A stretch of 64,000 bases of DNA from Streptomyces sp. NBC_01803 (GCF_035917415.1 NZ_CP109073.1:3828501-3892500), one strand, 5' to 3'. Shown: positions 37,585 to 47,518, numbered from the stretch's first letter. The notes: generated from the sequence alone by a model not told the origin. A program made the numbers and translations.

Positions 37585-37881
37585 ATGACGGACGAGTCCG
37601 GGGCGGAAGCCCTCATCATCCGGGGCCAGGTGCGTGACTCGCTGGGAGTCGCGTTGCCGCGGGCCGTGGTGACGCTCACGGGCGCCGAGGGCGGCCGGAA
37701 TCTGATGAAGACGCGCAGTGCCGACGACGGCGGCTTCACGGTGATCGCGCCGGGCCACGGTGACTATCTGCTGGCCGCGTTCTCCCCGCAGCTCGGCACT
37801 CAGAGCATCCTGGTGAGACTGGACGGCCGCCCCGTCGAAGTGGAATTCCGGATGGATGTTCCCGGCGCGGTAGTGGACTGA
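37585..37881 (+). CDS. Carboxypeptidase-regulatory-like (prealbumin-fold) small protein
   Basis: 98 residues: IIRGQVRDSLGVALPRAVVTLTG, DDGGFTVIAPGHGDYLLAAF and VEVEFRMDV match the transthyretin-like carboxypeptidase D regulatory fold. There is no signal peptide, so it is cytosolic or exported otherwise. The start has GGAGG. Such proteins usually bind or modulate other proteins; the partner is unknown. Confidence 0.8.
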   Translation: MTDESGAEALIIRGQVRDSLGVALPRAVVTLTGAEGGRNLMKTRSADDGGFTVIAPGHGDYLLAAFSPQLGTQSILVRLDGRPVEVEFRMDVPGAVVD

Positions 37882-37986
37882 TCACCCCGCGCGTTGTGGC
37901 CGGTCCGTTGCCCCCTGTGTAATGCGTGGGATATGGCCCTGTGGTTGGCTGGCCCGCGACACAGCATGGGAGAAGGGGCGCGGGGA

Positions 37987-39627
37987 GTGCGACGAATCCG
38001 GGCCAGAGGGGCCATAGGCATCGGACTGGCCGTGGCGGTGGTGGTCGGCGCGATCGGCGGCTGGATGGTCTTCCGGCCGGACGGCGGTGACAAGGAGCCG
38101 ATCGTGGTCGGCAGCACCGCGACGCCCACCATGGTCGATCCAGGCGGTGCCTATGACGCCGGCGCCTGGTCGCTGATGAGCAACCTCTACCAGTCGCTGC
38201 TGACCTTCACGCCCGGGCAGGAGAAGCCCGTTCCCGACGCGGCCGAGAGCTGCGGGTTCACCGACAACGAGCTCACGGTCTTCCGCTGCCGGCTCCGCGA
38301 CGACCTCACGTTCAGTGACGGCGACCCGGTCACTCCCGAGGACGTCAAGTTCTCCTACGACCGCGTCCTCGCCATGGCCGCGCGCGCCGAGCGGGAGGCC
38401 GGCGACGACAGCATCCCGGAGGAGGACAAGTTCGTCTACGCGGGTCCGGCCGCCCTGCTGGCCTCCCTGGAGGCGGTGCGGATCGACGGCCGGGACATCG
38501 TCTTCGAGCTGAACCAGCCGGACGCGACCTTCCCCTTCATCGTCGCGGGCAGCGCCGGGGCCATCGTCGACCAGGACAGCTACGAGGAGCTGGAGCCGCG
38601 CACGGACGGACGGGTCGTCGGCTCGGGACCGTATCTGCTCGTCGGCTACCAGGAGGGCGTTCTCGCCGAGCTGGAGCCCAACCCCGCCTACCGGGGCGCC
38701 GCCGAGGTCCCCGAATTCCCGGTCACCGTCCGGTACTTCAGACAGGCGGAGGACGGCACCCCGGCCGAGCGGCTGCTGGCCGAGGCGTGGGAGGCCGGGG
38801 AGCTCGACGTCAACGACGGCAAGATGCCGCCCCAGATGATGGCCGAGATCAACATCAGCGACCCGGACTTCCGCTTCTCCGAGTCCACCGACGGCTCCAT
38901 CCGGGTGCTGGCCTTCAACACCCGCGAGGGCGCGCCCATGGCGGATGAGACCGCCCGCGAGGTGGCCGCCTCCCTCCTGGACCGCGAGGCGATCAGCCGC
39001 CATGTGCAGCAGGACACCGTCGAGCCCCTCTACTCCCTGATCCCCGTGGGCTTCACCGGGCACGGCACCCCGTACTACGACCGGTACCGCGACCGCGACC
39101 CCGACGAACTGCGCGACGCGCTGGAGAGCGCGGGCCTGGAGGTGCCGGTCGCCTTCCACCTCGCCTACTCGCGCGGCGTCGCCAGCAACGAGGAAGCCGA
39201 CCTCATGGAGCGGCAGCTGGAGGCCGACGGCCTCTTCGAGGTCCAGATCCAGTACTACGACTGGAGCCAGTTCATCCCCACCGTGTACGGGACGCACCCG
39301 TACGACGCCTACCTCGTCGGCTGGAGCCCGGACTTCCCCGATCCGGCCACGTTCACCGCCGCGCTCCTCGGCCCCGGCGACGGCCTCAACACCGGCTACC
39401 ACAGTGACACCATCGACGAGCTGATCGCCCGGACCCAGACCGAGTCCGACCGGGGCCGCGCCGCCGAGGACTTCCGGACCATTCACGAACACGCCGCCGA
39501 CGAAGCGCCGATCATCCCGATCTGGCAGGCCAAGCAGATCACCATCAGCCGGTCGGACATCACCGGCATCCAGCATCTGTCGACCCACAGCGGCGTGTGG
39601 CGCCTGTGGGAGCTGCGCCGCATCTGA
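37987..39627 (+). CDS. Family-5 (peptide/nickel-type) extracellular solute-binding protein
   Basis: About 546 residues. SBP_bac_5 domain with GAYDAGAWSLMSNLYQSLLTF, LTFSDGDPVTPEDVKFSYDR and GWSPDFPDPATF. The N-terminus is a basic stretch and a long hydrophobic helix (GAIGIGLAVAVVVGAIGGW) with no lipobox Cys, so the protein is membrane-anchored by an uncleaved signal or secreted rather than lipidated. GTG 37987 has AAGGGG upstream; ATG 37966 lacks one. No permease or ATPase genes are adjacent. Confidence 0.85.
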   Translation: MRRIRARGAIGIGLAVAVVVGAIGGWMVFRPDGGDKEPIVVGSTATPTMVDPGGAYDAGAWSLMSNLYQSLLTFTPGQEKPVPDAAESCGFTDNELTVFRCRLRDDLTFSDGDPVTPEDVKFSYDRVLAMAARAEREAGDDSIPEEDKFVYAGPAALLASLEAVRIDGRDIVFELNQPDATFPFIVAGSAGAIVDQDSYEELEPRTDGRVVGSGPYLLVGYQEGVLAELEPNPAYRGAAEVPEFPVTVRYFRQAEDGTPAERLLAEAWEAGELDVNDGKMPPQMMAEINISDPDFRFSESTDGSIRVLAFNTREGAPMADETAREVAASLLDREAISRHVQQDTVEPLYSLIPVGFTGHGTPYYDRYRDRDPDELRDALESAGLEVPVAFHLAYSRGVASNEEADLMERQLEADGLFEVQIQYYDWSQFIPTVYGTHPYDAYLVGWSPDFPDPATFTAALLGPGDGLNTGYHSDTIDELIARTQTESDRGRAAEDFRTIHEHAADEAPIIPIWQAKQITISRSDITGIQHLSTHSGVWRLWELRRI

Positions 39628-39650
39628 CCGGTACGGCAGGATGCGGGAGT

Positions 39651-40481
39651 ATGGCACGACTACGGCACACGATCGTTCTCGAACCCATCGGCCGCCGCCG
39701 CGTCGACAGCGCCGTCGGCGTGGTCCACGACATCGCGGAGAGCGTGAGGGCGGACGGCGACGGCACGCTGATCGCCGGGGACGGCCGGCCGGTCGTCGAG
39801 GTGACGCTCACCGACGGCGAGCATCTGCGGCCGGGCGCCCGGTACGGATTCACGGCCAGCGGCACGTACCTCGCCGCGGCGGAACTCCTGACCTGGGACC
39901 GGCGGCGGGAGACCGGCGTCCGCTTCGACATCACCGAGCCCCCGTACACGGTGCCCGAGGGCGGCGAGACCTCCGGCGCCGTCGTCTCCTCCGTGGTCCG
40001 GCTGCGCAGCGCGGAACGGCCGGAGCACGTCGAGCTGACCGTGGACGGGGCGCTGACCCGCCCGGACGGGCGGCGCAGGCGGTTGCGCTGGTTCACGCTG
40101 CACGGCGGACTCGACCTGGCCCGCTGGTGGGACGCGGTGGGCGGGAAGCCCGGCGGCGCGGCCCCGGGCGCTCCCCCGCTGACCCTGGACATCCGCCACC
40201 CGATACTGCGCGCCGGGGTGACGGCCGTGCCCCGCGTGGACGCGGCCGACGGCACGTGGCGGCTCGACGTGGTCATCACGCTGCGCGGCCGGGGGCTGGC
40301 CCGCCCGGTGGCGGCCGTGCCGCTGCTGGTGACCCGGCGGGTGCTGTACCGGGCCATCGGCCAGGCCCTGGACCGGCTGGCGGACGACTGGCGCGCGGTG
40401 CTGCTGCCCGAGATCGACCGCGAGCCCGCCGAGTTCCGGCGGCGGCTGCTGGACGAACTGTGCACGGGGTCCGTCGACTGA
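39651..40481 (+). CDS. Uncharacterised protein (276 aa)
   Basis: Soluble, no signal or membrane segment. It opens MARLRHTIVLEPIGRRRVDSAV, is rich in beta strand, and contains WFTLHGGLDLARWWD and IRHPILRAGVTAVPRVD. I do not recognise a family. It starts 23 nt after the binding-protein stop with a GGGAG-type site, so the two may be co-transcribed. Normal composition for the region. Confidence 0.7.
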   Translation: MARLRHTIVLEPIGRRRVDSAVGVVHDIAESVRADGDGTLIAGDGRPVVEVTLTDGEHLRPGARYGFTASGTYLAAAELLTWDRRRETGVRFDITEPPYTVPEGGETSGAVVSSVVRLRSAERPEHVELTVDGALTRPDGRRRRLRWFTLHGGLDLARWWDAVGGKPGGAAPGAPPLTLDIRHPILRAGVTAVPRVDAADGTWRLDVVITLRGRGLARPVAAVPLLVTRRVLYRAIGQALDRLADDWRAVLLPEIDREPAEFRRRLLDELCTGSVD

Positions 40482-40500
40482 GCCCGCGGGCGGCCGGGCC

Positions 40501-41868
40501 TCAGAACACCTTGCCGGGGTTGAGGATGCCCAGCGGGTCGAAGACCCGCCGCAGCGAGCGCTGGAGCTCCAGGCCGACCGGGCCGAGTTCGCGGGCGAGC
40601 CACTCCCGCTTGAGCAGCCCGACGCCGTGCTCACCGGTGATGGTGCCGCCCAGCTCCAGTCCGAGCGCCATGATCTCGTCGAACGACTCCCGGGCGCGCC
40701 GCGACTCGTCCGCGTCGGAGGCGTCGAAGCACACGGTGGGGTGGGTGTTCCCGTCGCCCGCGTGCGCGCACACGCCGATGGTCAGGCCGTGCCGTTCGGC
40801 GATCCGCGCGACGCCTTCCAGCAGGTCGGCCAGCCGGTCGCGCGGCACGCAGACGTCGTCGATCATCGTCGTGCCCTTCACCCCCTCCAGCGCGGGGAGC
40901 GCGGCGCGCCGGGCGGCCAGCAGCAGCTCCGACTCGGCCGCGTCGTCGGCCGGGACCACCCCGGTGGCCCCGGCCGCACGGCACACCGCGGCCACCGCGG
41001 CCAGGTCGGCGGCGGGGTCGGCGGTGTCGAACGCGGCCAGCAGCAGCGCCCGCGTCGACTCCGGCAGGCCCATCCTGGTCATGGTGTTGACGGCCTTGAC
41101 GGTGGTGGCGTCCATCAGCTCCAGCAGCGAGGGGGTGTGCCCCGCGGCCATGATCCGGCACACGGCGTCGCCGGCCGCCGCCGTGGACGGGAACTCGGCG
41201 GCCAGCGCCAGGCTGGGCGGTGGCGCGGGCCTCAGCGCGAGCACCGCCCGGACGACGACGCCGAGCGTGCCCTCGGAGCCGACGAAGAGGCGGGTGAGGT
41301 CGTAGCCGGCCACCCCCTTGGCGGTGCGGCGTCCGGTCGACAACAGCCGCCCGTCGGCCAGCACCACGTCCAGCCCCAGCACATACTCGGCGGTCACGCC
41401 GTACTTGACGCAGCACAGCCCGCCGGAGCCGGTGCCGATGTTCCCGCCGATGGTGCACTGCTCCCAGCTCGACGGGTCCGGGGGATAGGCCAGGCCGTGC
41501 GCGGCCACCGCCTTGGAGAGGTCGGCGTTGACGACGCCGGGCTCGACCACCGCGATCCGGTTCACCGGGTCGATCTCGATGATCCGGTTCATGCGGACGA
41601 GGGAGAGGACGACACAGCCGTCCACGGCGTTGGCCGCCCCCGACAGCCCGGTCCGCGCGCCCTGCGGCACCACCGGCACCCGCAGCTCGCTCGCCGTCCG
41701 CATCACGTGCCGCACCTGCTCCGCGGTGCGCGGCAGTACCACGGCGGCGGGGGCGCCGGCCGGGCAGAAGCCGGCCATGTCGTGCGCGTAGGAGGCCGTG
41801 ACATCGGGATCGGTCAGGACCGCCTGGACCGGCAGCCCCTCGTGCAGGCGCGCGACAAGAGTGCTCAT
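40501..41868 (-). CDS. FAD-linked oxidase (glycolate oxidase GlcD / D-lactate dehydrogenase type)
   Basis: 455 residues. FAD-binding-4 domain (about 35-215) with PQGARTGLSGAANAVDGCVVLSL, IGGNIGTGSGGLCCVKYGVT and GSEGTLGVV; the C-terminal FAD-oxidase domain ends GEHGVGLLKREWLARELG and FDPLGILNPGKVF. It oxidises a 2-hydroxy acid; which one is not readable. The start at 41868 excludes a long, unsupported extension to 42120. The gene stands alone, without GlcE or GlcF partners. Confidence 0.92.
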   Translation of the reverse strand: MSTLVARLHEGLPVQAVLTDPDVTASYAHDMAGFCPAGAPAAVVLPRTAEQVRHVMRTASELRVPVVPQGARTGLSGAANAVDGCVVLSLVRMNRIIEIDPVNRIAVVEPGVVNADLSKAVAAHGLAYPPDPSSWEQCTIGGNIGTGSGGLCCVKYGVTAEYVLGLDVVLADGRLLSTGRRTAKGVAGYDLTRLFVGSEGTLGVVVRAVLALRPAPPPSLALAAEFPSTAAAGDAVCRIMAAGHTPSLLELMDATTVKAVNTMTRMGLPESTRALLLAAFDTADPAADLAAVAAVCRAAGATGVVPADDAAESELLLAARRAALPALEGVKGTTMIDDVCVPRDRLADLLEGVARIAERHGLTIGVCAHAGDGNTHPTVCFDASDADESRRARESFDEIMALGLELGGTITGEHGVGLLKREWLARELGPVGLELQRSLRRVFDPLGILNPGKVF

Positions 41869-41933
41869 GCCAGCAGTTTCACATCTCGGTAGGGAAAATC
41901 CTATAGGCGGAAAACGCCTGGTCGGCGCCGCGC

Positions 41934-41961
41934 CGCTGGATGCCGCCCGCTGGATGCCGCC
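41934..41961. repeat. Two tandem copies of a 14-bp unit
   Basis: CGCTGGATGCCGCC at 41934-41947 and 41948-41961, exact, running into the sdhB terminator. Confidence 0.85.
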
Positions 41962-41983
41962 CGCGCGCGGGCGCGCGGGCGGC
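41956..41983 (-). terminator. sdh operon terminator, perfect 13-bp stem
   Basis: GCCGCCCGCGCGC (41956-41968), GG, then its complement (41971-41983). It begins 29 nt after the sdhB stop on the minus strand. No T-tract. Confidence 0.65.
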
Positions 41984-42011
41984 CGGGGTTTCGTGGCGCC
42001 GGTGTCGCGGG

Positions 42012-42794
42012 TCAGAAACGACGGGTGATCAGGGCCTGCTTGACCTCCTGGATCGCCTTCGTCACCTCGATGCCGCGCGGGCAGGCGTCCGTGCAGTTGA
42101 ACACCGTGCGACAACGCCACACGCCGTCACGGTCGTTGAGGATCTCCAGCCGCTGCTCGGCGCCCTCGTCGCGGGAGTCGAAGATGAAGCGGTGGGCGTT
42201 GACGATCGCCGCCGGGCCGAAGTACTGCCCGTCGCTCCAGAACACCGGGCACGACGAGGTGCACGCCGCGCACAGGATGCACTTGGTGGTGTCGTCGAAA
42301 CGCTCCCGGTCCGCCGCGGACTGACGCCGCTCGCGGGTGGGCTCGTTGCCCTTGGTGATCAGGAACGGCATCACGTCCCGGTACGCCTGGAAGAACGGGT
42401 CCATGTCCACGACCAGGTCCTTCAGGACGGTCAGACCCTTTATCGGCTCGACGGAGATCGGCTTGGTGCTCACGCCGTTCTTCAGGCTGGCGATGTCCTT
42501 GATCAGGGTCTTGCACGCCAGCCGGTTCTTGCCGTTGATCCGCATCGCGTCCGAGCCGCAGATGCCGTGGGCGCACGAGCGGCGGAACGTCAGCGAGCCG
42601 TCCAGCTCCCACTTGATCTGGTGCAGCGCGTCCAGGACGCGCTCCTTCGGGTCGATCCTGATCTCGAAGTCCTGCCAGAACGCCTCGGCGGCCTCTTCCG
42701 GGTTGAACCGGCGGATCCGGAAGGTGACCGTGACCAGGTGCTCGCTCGGGTCCGGGGCCGGGCGGTCGGTCTTCTCCAACGTCGGGGTAGCCAT
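42012..42794 (-). CDS. sdhB: Succinate dehydrogenase, iron-sulfur subunit
   Basis: 260 residues. The [2Fe-2S] site is CAHGICGSD with a later Cys in RLAC; the Asp in place of the third Cys is normal, as in E. coli. The [4Fe-4S]/[3Fe-4S] region has CILCAACTSSCP and CRTVFNCTDACPRGI. It carries electrons from SdhA to the membrane subunits. The ATG overlaps the sdhA stop by one base (TGATG). Confidence 0.97.
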   Translation of the reverse strand: MATPTLEKTDRPAPDPSEHLVTVTFRIRRFNPEEAAEAFWQDFEIRIDPKERVLDALHQIKWELDGSLTFRRSCAHGICGSDAMRINGKNRLACKTLIKDIASLKNGVSTKPISVEPIKGLTVLKDLVVDMDPFFQAYRDVMPFLITKGNEPTRERRQSAADRERFDDTTKCILCAACTSSCPVFWSDGQYFGPAAIVNAHRFIFDSRDEGAEQRLEILNDRDGVWRCRTVFNCTDACPRGIEVTKAIQEVKQALITRRF

Positions 42795-44548
42795 CAGTAC
42801 TTACGCTCCATCGGCTGGTAGCGGGTCTGGACGACGGGCTTGTAGTCCAGCCGGATCGACTCGTTGCCGTCGGCGTCCACCTCGCGGTAGGCCATGGTGT
42901 GCCGCATGAAGTTGACGTCGTCGCGGTTCGGGTGGTCCTCGCGGTAGTGACCGCCGCGCGATTCGTTGCGGGCCAGGGCGGAGACGACGAGCACCTCGGC
43001 CAACTCCAGCAGGTTGCCCAGTTCGAGAGCCTCCAGCAGGTCGGTGTTGAACCGCCTGCCCTTGTCCTGGACCGACACGTCGCGGTAGCGGGCGCGCAGC
43101 TCCGCGATGTCCGCCAGGGCCTCCTTGAGGGTCTGCTCGGTGCGGAAGACCATGGCGTTCTTGTCCATCGTCTCCTGGAGCGCCTTCCGGAGCACCGGGA
43201 CGCGCTCCTCGCCCGTGGCGTCCCGCATCCGCTCCACCTCGGTGGCCACGAACTTCTCGGGCTCCGGCGGCAGTTCGACGTAGTCGGCGGTGGCGGCGTA
43301 CTCGGCGGCGGCGATGCCGGCCCGGCGGCCGAAGACGTTGATGTCCAGCAGCGAGTTGGTGCCGAGCCGGTTGGCGCCGTGCACGGAGACGCAGGCGACC
43401 TCGCCGGCCGCGTAGAGGCCGGGCACCACGGTCGTGTTGTCGGCCAGCACCTCGCCGCGCACGGTGGTGGGGATGCCGCCCATCGCGTAGTGCGCGGTCG
43501 GCTGGATCGGGATCGGGTCGGTGTACGGCTCGATGCCCAAGTAGGTGCGGGCGAACTCGGTGATGTCCGGCAGCTTCGCGTCGAGTTGCTCCGGCGGCAG
43601 GTGGGTGAGGTCGAGGTAGACGTGGTCGCCGTCGGGGCCGCAGCCGCGTCCCTCGCGGATCTCGGTGTAGATCGAGCGGGAGACGACGTCGCGGGAGGCG
43701 AGGTCCTTCATGACCGGCGCGTACTTCTCCATGAAGCGCTCGCCGTCCTTGTTCCGCAGGATGCCGCCCTCGCCGCGCGCGCCCTCGGTGAGCAGGATGC
43801 CCATCTTCCAGATGCCGGTCGGGTGGAACTGGAAGAACTCCATGTCCTCCAGCGGCAGTCCGCGCCGGAACGCCGCCGCCTGGCCGTCGCCGGTCAGGGT
43901 GTGGGCGTTGGAGGTCACCTTGTAGAACTTGCCGTTGCCGCCGGAGGCGAAGACCACGGCCTTGGCCTGGAAGACGTGCAGCTCGCCGGTGGCCAGCTCG
44001 TACGCCACCACGCCGGCGGTCCGCTTGACCCCGCCGGTCTCGCTGAGCAGCAGGTCCAGGACGTAGAACTCGTTGTAGAACTCCACGCCCTCCTTGACGC
44101 AGTTCTGGTACAGCGTCTGGAGGATCATGTGCCCGGTCCGGTCGGCCGCGTAACAGGAGCGGCGCACGGGCGCCTCGCCGTGGTTGCGGCTGTGCCCGCC
44201 GAAGCGGCGCTGGTCGATCCGGCCCTCGGGGGTGCGGTTGAACGGCAGGCCCATCTTCTCCAGGTCGAGGACGGAGTCGATGGCCTCCTTCGCCAGGATC
44301 TCGGCGGCGTCCTGGTCCACCAGGTAGTCGCCGCCCTTGATGGTGTCGAAGGTGTGCCACTCCCAGTTGTCATCCTCGACGTTGGCGAGGGCCGCGGCCA
44401 TGCCGCCCTGGGCGGCGCCCGTGTGGGAGCGGGTCGGGTACAGCTTGGTCAGCACGGCGGTGCGGCTGCGCTTGGTCGCCTCGATGGCCGCGCGCATCCC
44501 GGCGCCGCCGGCGCCGACGATCACGGTGTCGTACTTGTGGATCTGCAT
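42794..44548 (-). CDS. sdhA: Succinate dehydrogenase, flavoprotein subunit
   Basis: 584 residues. FAD fold [16 protein letters not shown], covalent-FAD His in [16 protein letters not shown], catalytic region [25 protein letters not shown], and QFHPTGIW. Oxidises succinate to fumarate. Normal length and complete. It starts 21 bp after sdhD. Confidence 0.98.
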   Translation of the reverse strand: MQIHKYDTVIVGAGGAGMRAAIEATKRSRTAVLTKLYPTRSHTGAAQGGMAAALANVEDDNWEWHTFDTIKGGDYLVDQDAAEILAKEAIDSVLDLEKMGLPFNRTPEGRIDQRRFGGHSRNHGEAPVRRSCYAADRTGHMILQTLYQNCVKEGVEFYNEFYVLDLLLSETGGVKRTAGVVAYELATGELHVFQAKAVVFASGGNGKFYKVTSNAHTLTGDGQAAAFRRGLPLEDMEFFQFHPTGIWKMGILLTEGARGEGGILRNKDGERFMEKYAPVMKDLASRDVVSRSIYTEIREGRGCGPDGDHVYLDLTHLPPEQLDAKLPDITEFARTYLGIEPYTDPIPIQPTAHYAMGGIPTTVRGEVLADNTTVVPGLYAAGEVACVSVHGANRLGTNSLLDINVFGRRAGIAAAEYAATADYVELPPEPEKFVATEVERMRDATGEERVPVLRKALQETMDKNAMVFRTEQTLKEALADIAELRARYRDVSVQDKGRRFNTDLLEALELGNLLELAEVLVVSALARNESRGGHYREDHPNRDDVNFMRHTMAYREVDADGNESIRLDYKPVVQTRYQPMERKY

Positions 44549-44569
44549 TGGCTCGTCTGCCCCGCTGCG

Positions 44570-45031
44570 CTAGCTGATGTTCGGGTCGAAGGTGAAGATC
44601 ACCAGGGTGCCCAGCAGCACGGTGAAGACCGTGGCCGTGTACAGGAGCATCTTCAGCCAGAAGCGCGTGGTGTCGCGCTCCGCGTAGTCGTTGATGATCG
44701 TCCGCAGGCCGTTGCCGCCGTGCAGCATGGCGAGCCACAGCATGATCAGGTCCCACGCCTGCCAGAACGGCGAGGCCCAGCGGCCCGCGACGAAGGCGAA
44801 GCTGACCTTGCTGACGCCGCCGTCCAGCACGAGCTGGATCAGCAGGTGGGTGATCACCAGCACCACGAGCAGGATGCCGGACACCCGCATGAACACCCAG
44901 CCGTACAGCTCGAAGTTCGTGCGGGTGGTGCGCGGGGACCTGCCGGTGCGGGCGCGGGGCGGTTCGATGACCGGCGCGGGGTGGTCGGGCCCGTAGGTCG
45001 CGTCGGCGGGGTCGGTGGTTTCGATGGCCAT
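44570..45031 (-). CDS. sdhD: Succinate dehydrogenase, membrane anchor subunit SdhD
   Basis: 153 residues with three transmembrane helices (about 50-70, 90-110, 125-147) and WDLIMLWLAMLHGGNGLRTII, a heme/quinone-region His. ATG 45031 has GGGAG at proper spacing; ATG 45037, which overlaps the sdhC stop, is too close to it. Confidence 0.93.
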   Translation of the reverse strand: MAIETTDPADATYGPDHPAPVIEPPRARTGRSPRTTRTNFELYGWVFMRVSGILLVVLVITHLLIQLVLDGGVSKVSFAFVAGRWASPFWQAWDLIMLWLAMLHGGNGLRTIINDYAERDTTRFWLKMLLYTATVFTVLLGTLVIFTFDPNIS

Positions 45032-45036
45032 GATCA

Positions 45037-45417
45037 TCAGCTCCCGAACAGCTCACGGAGGGCGTGCCCGAGCACCGGATACGCCGCCCCGGCCATGGTC
45101 AGGGCCCACAGGCCGACCACGGTCCACAGCATCTGCCGCTGGTATCGGGCGCCCTTGGCCCAGAAGTCGACGGTGATCACCCGGAGCCCGTTGAGGGCGT
45201 GGAAGAGGACGGCGGCGACGAGGCCGTACTCCATCACGGCGACGATGGGTGTCTTGTAGACCGCGATCGTGTCGTCGTATGCCTCGGGCGAGACACGGAC
45301 CAGCGCGGTGTCCAGCACATGGACGAACAGGAAGAAGAAAACGGTGACACCGGTGACGCGGTGCGCCACCCATGACCACATGCCTTCCCGGCCGCGGTAC
45401 AACGTTCCTGCCGGCAC
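45037..45417 (-). CDS. sdhC: Succinate dehydrogenase, cytochrome b556 subunit SdhC
   Basis: 126 residues with three helices. Starts MPAGTLYRGREGMWSWVAHRV and contains FFFLFVHVLDTAL and LFHALNGLRVI, with the His residues expected for heme b. GTG 45417 follows AAGGG; the open frame to 45573 adds unlikely residues. First gene of the sdhCDAB operon. Divergent from the GH20 gene. Confidence 0.93.
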   Translation of the reverse strand: MPAGTLYRGREGMWSWVAHRVTGVTVFFFLFVHVLDTALVRVSPEAYDDTIAVYKTPIVAVMEYGLVAAVLFHALNGLRVITVDFWAKGARYQRQMLWTVVGLWALTMAGAAYPVLGHALRELFGS

Positions 45418-45604
45418 GGAAGAACCCTTCACAAGCGTTTCAGGAGGGCCGGCCGGCAGCTCCTCGCTTCTGACGGATGTCGGTCTGGCCCGGCCGGGTA
45501 CGGTCCACCGGCCGCGCACATGGTATCGACGGGGTACACCTACTTCAGCCGGGGGGGGCCGGGGTGTGAGCAATCAGGCACCCGCGTCATCCGTTTGCCC
45601 GGGC

Positions 45605-45632
45605 TTGCCGTGCCAGGGCCAGCGGTTACCGT
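45605..45632 (+). promoter_or_regulatory. GH20 gene promoter, probable leaderless
   Basis: TTGCCG (45605-45610), 16 nt, TACCGT (45627-45632); the -10 ends 6 nt before the ATG. No DasR-type (dre) palindrome is present, although hexosaminidase genes often carry one. Confidence 0.5.
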
Positions 45633-45638
45633 CGAGGT

Positions 45639-47270
45639 ATGCGACGTGTGCCCTGGCGAATACTCGCACTGGCCGCGGCTGTGCTCGTGTTCGCCACGGC
45701 CGCGGTGGTCGCCGCCGTCCGCTGGGCGGACGGGGAGGCCGGGACGGATCGCGCCGGCGCGGTCGGCCGGTCGTCGGCGGCCTCCACGCCCCGGGCCGGC
45801 CCGAGCCCCACGCCCTCCCCGTTGCCCACCGGCCCCACCGGGGAGCCGGCCACCATTCCCGCCGTCCGCTCCTTCGACGCCGAGCCCGGCCCCGGCTGGG
45901 CGCCGGCCGACGCCACGCGCGTGGTCGCCGACCCCGACGGGCCGCTGGACGACGAGGCCGACCGGCTGGCCGGCGAGCTCGGCGCCGGCCGGGCCGCCGG
46001 GGCCGCCCGCGCCGGGGACGTCGAGCTGGCCCTGAACCCGGACGCGGACACCGGGGACGAGGGCTACACCCTGGTCACCGACGATCAGCGGGTCACCATC
46101 ACCGCGCGGACCGACGCGGGCGTTTTCTACGGCACCCGGACCCTGGCGCAGGCGGTCGACGGACGCGGCGGCCTTCCGCAGGGCACCGTCGAGGACCGCC
46201 CTGACCGGCCGCAGCGCGGCCTGTCGCTGGACATCGCTCGCAAGCACTTCCCGGCCGACTGGATCGAGGACCGGCTGCGCGAGATGGGCGACCTCAAGCT
46301 CAACCAGCTCCAGCTCCACCTCAGCGACGACCAGGCGTTCCGCGTGGAGAGCGACAGCCACCCCGAGATCGTCTCCGACCCGCACCTGACCAAGGACGAG
46401 ATGCGCGGCATCGTGGACCTGGCCGCGTCGCTGCACATCGAGGTCATCCCGGAGTTCGACTCGCCCGGCCATCTGGGCGCCGTGCTCGACGCCCACCCCG
46501 AGCTGCGGCTGACGCGCGCCGACGGCAGCGTGGCGGAGGGCGCCATCGACATCGCGGACCCGGCGGCCGGCGAGCTGATCGACGACCTGCTGCGCGAGTA
46601 CGACGACCTCTTCCCCAGCCGCCTGTGGCACCTGGGCGGCGACGAGTACGTGGCGCTGTTCAGCTCGGACCCGGAGGCCACCTATCCCGGGCTGGCCGAG
46701 GCGGCGCGCGACCGGTACGGACCGGAGGCCACCGTCCGGGACCTGGCCACCGGCTGGCTCAACGACCGCGCGGAGACCACCCGGGAGCTCGGCCGGACGC
46801 CGCAGGTGTGGAACGACGGCATGCACCGGGGCGGGACCGTCGCTCCGGACCGAGACCGGCAGGTCACGTACTGGACGGGCCGCGAGTACGGCGCCAGGGA
46901 GCCCGTGGAGTACCTGGACGCCGGGTACCAGGTCGTCAATCTCAACTCCGAGTACCTCTACTACGTCCTGGGCGAGGCCAACGGTTTCGCCTACCCGACC
47001 GGCGAGCGGATCTACCGGGAGTGGACGCCCGACGTGCTGCGCGGCTCCGCGCCGGTGCCGGACGAGTACGCCGGTGCCGGGCGGATCCCCGGCGGGCGGC
47101 TGGCCGTGTGGTGCGACATCGCCGACGCGCAGACTCCGGCCGAGGTGGCCGAAGGCATCCGCATGCCGCTGCGCGCGGTGGCGCAAAAGCTCTGGGACCC
47201 GGGCGACCCCGAGCTGGGCTGGGAGGAGTTCACGGCCCTCGCCGACGAGGTGGCGGGGACCGGGGACTGA
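45639..47270 (+). CDS. GH20 beta-N-acetylhexosaminidase, exported
   Basis: 543 residues. An N-terminal hydrophobic signal/anchor (about 8-27), a Pro/Thr/Gly linker, a GH20b domain (about 85-175) and a catalytic barrel with GLSLDIARKHFP, LQLHLSDDQAFRVE, IPEFDSPGH and the catalytic Asp-Glu pair in LWHLGGDEYV (about 334-335). It releases N-acetylglucosamine from chitin- or peptidoglycan-type oligosaccharides. The start is the first ATG after the promoter. Confidence 0.93.
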   Translation: MRRVPWRILALAAAVLVFATAAVVAAVRWADGEAGTDRAGAVGRSSAASTPRAGPSPTPSPLPTGPTGEPATIPAVRSFDAEPGPGWAPADATRVVADPDGPLDDEADRLAGELGAGRAAGAARAGDVELALNPDADTGDEGYTLVTDDQRVTITARTDAGVFYGTRTLAQAVDGRGGLPQGTVEDRPDRPQRGLSLDIARKHFPADWIEDRLREMGDLKLNQLQLHLSDDQAFRVESDSHPEIVSDPHLTKDEMRGIVDLAASLHIEVIPEFDSPGHLGAVLDAHPELRLTRADGSVAEGAIDIADPAAGELIDDLLREYDDLFPSRLWHLGGDEYVALFSSDPEATYPGLAEAARDRYGPEATVRDLATGWLNDRAETTRELGRTPQVWNDGMHRGGTVAPDRDRQVTYWTGREYGAREPVEYLDAGYQVVNLNSEYLYYVLGEANGFAYPTGERIYREWTPDVLRGSAPVPDEYAGAGRIPGGRLAVWCDIADAQTPAEVAEGIRMPLRAVAQKLWDPGDPELGWEEFTALADEVAGTGD

Positions 47271-47312
47271 CCCGGACCGGACCGCCCGGCGGTCGGCGCG
47301 GGCCGCCCGGGT

Positions 47313-47346
47313 CCGGTCGGCCAGGTGCCCTGATCTGGCCGACCGG
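47313..47346 (+). terminator. GH20 terminator, perfect 12-bp stem
   Basis: CCGGTCGGCCAG (47313-47324) pairs with 47335-47346 around 10 nt. In the rest of the gap to 47593 I see no gene, only a TAGCGT/ACGCTA inverted repeat. Confidence 0.75.
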
Positions 47347-47518
47347 CGGCGAAGCATGAACAGCCGGGGCCGCCACCCCCCACAGGAGAGACCCCGGCTG
47401 CCGCCGGACGGGAGCTTGACGGAGCTGCCGTCCGCATCCTCTTCAGCGCCATGGAACAGGTTTCTGTTACCGAGCGGATACGTCCGGATGCGCCATGGAC
47501 TCAGCCGTCCAGAAAGCG

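Noticed and set aside
42570..42610. Missing third Cys in the SdhB [2Fe-2S] motif
   Set aside because: Asp at this position is normal in many SdhB, including E. coli.
45418..45638. DasR (dre) site expected before a hexosaminidase gene
   Set aside because: No TGGTCTAGACCA-like palindrome in the gap.
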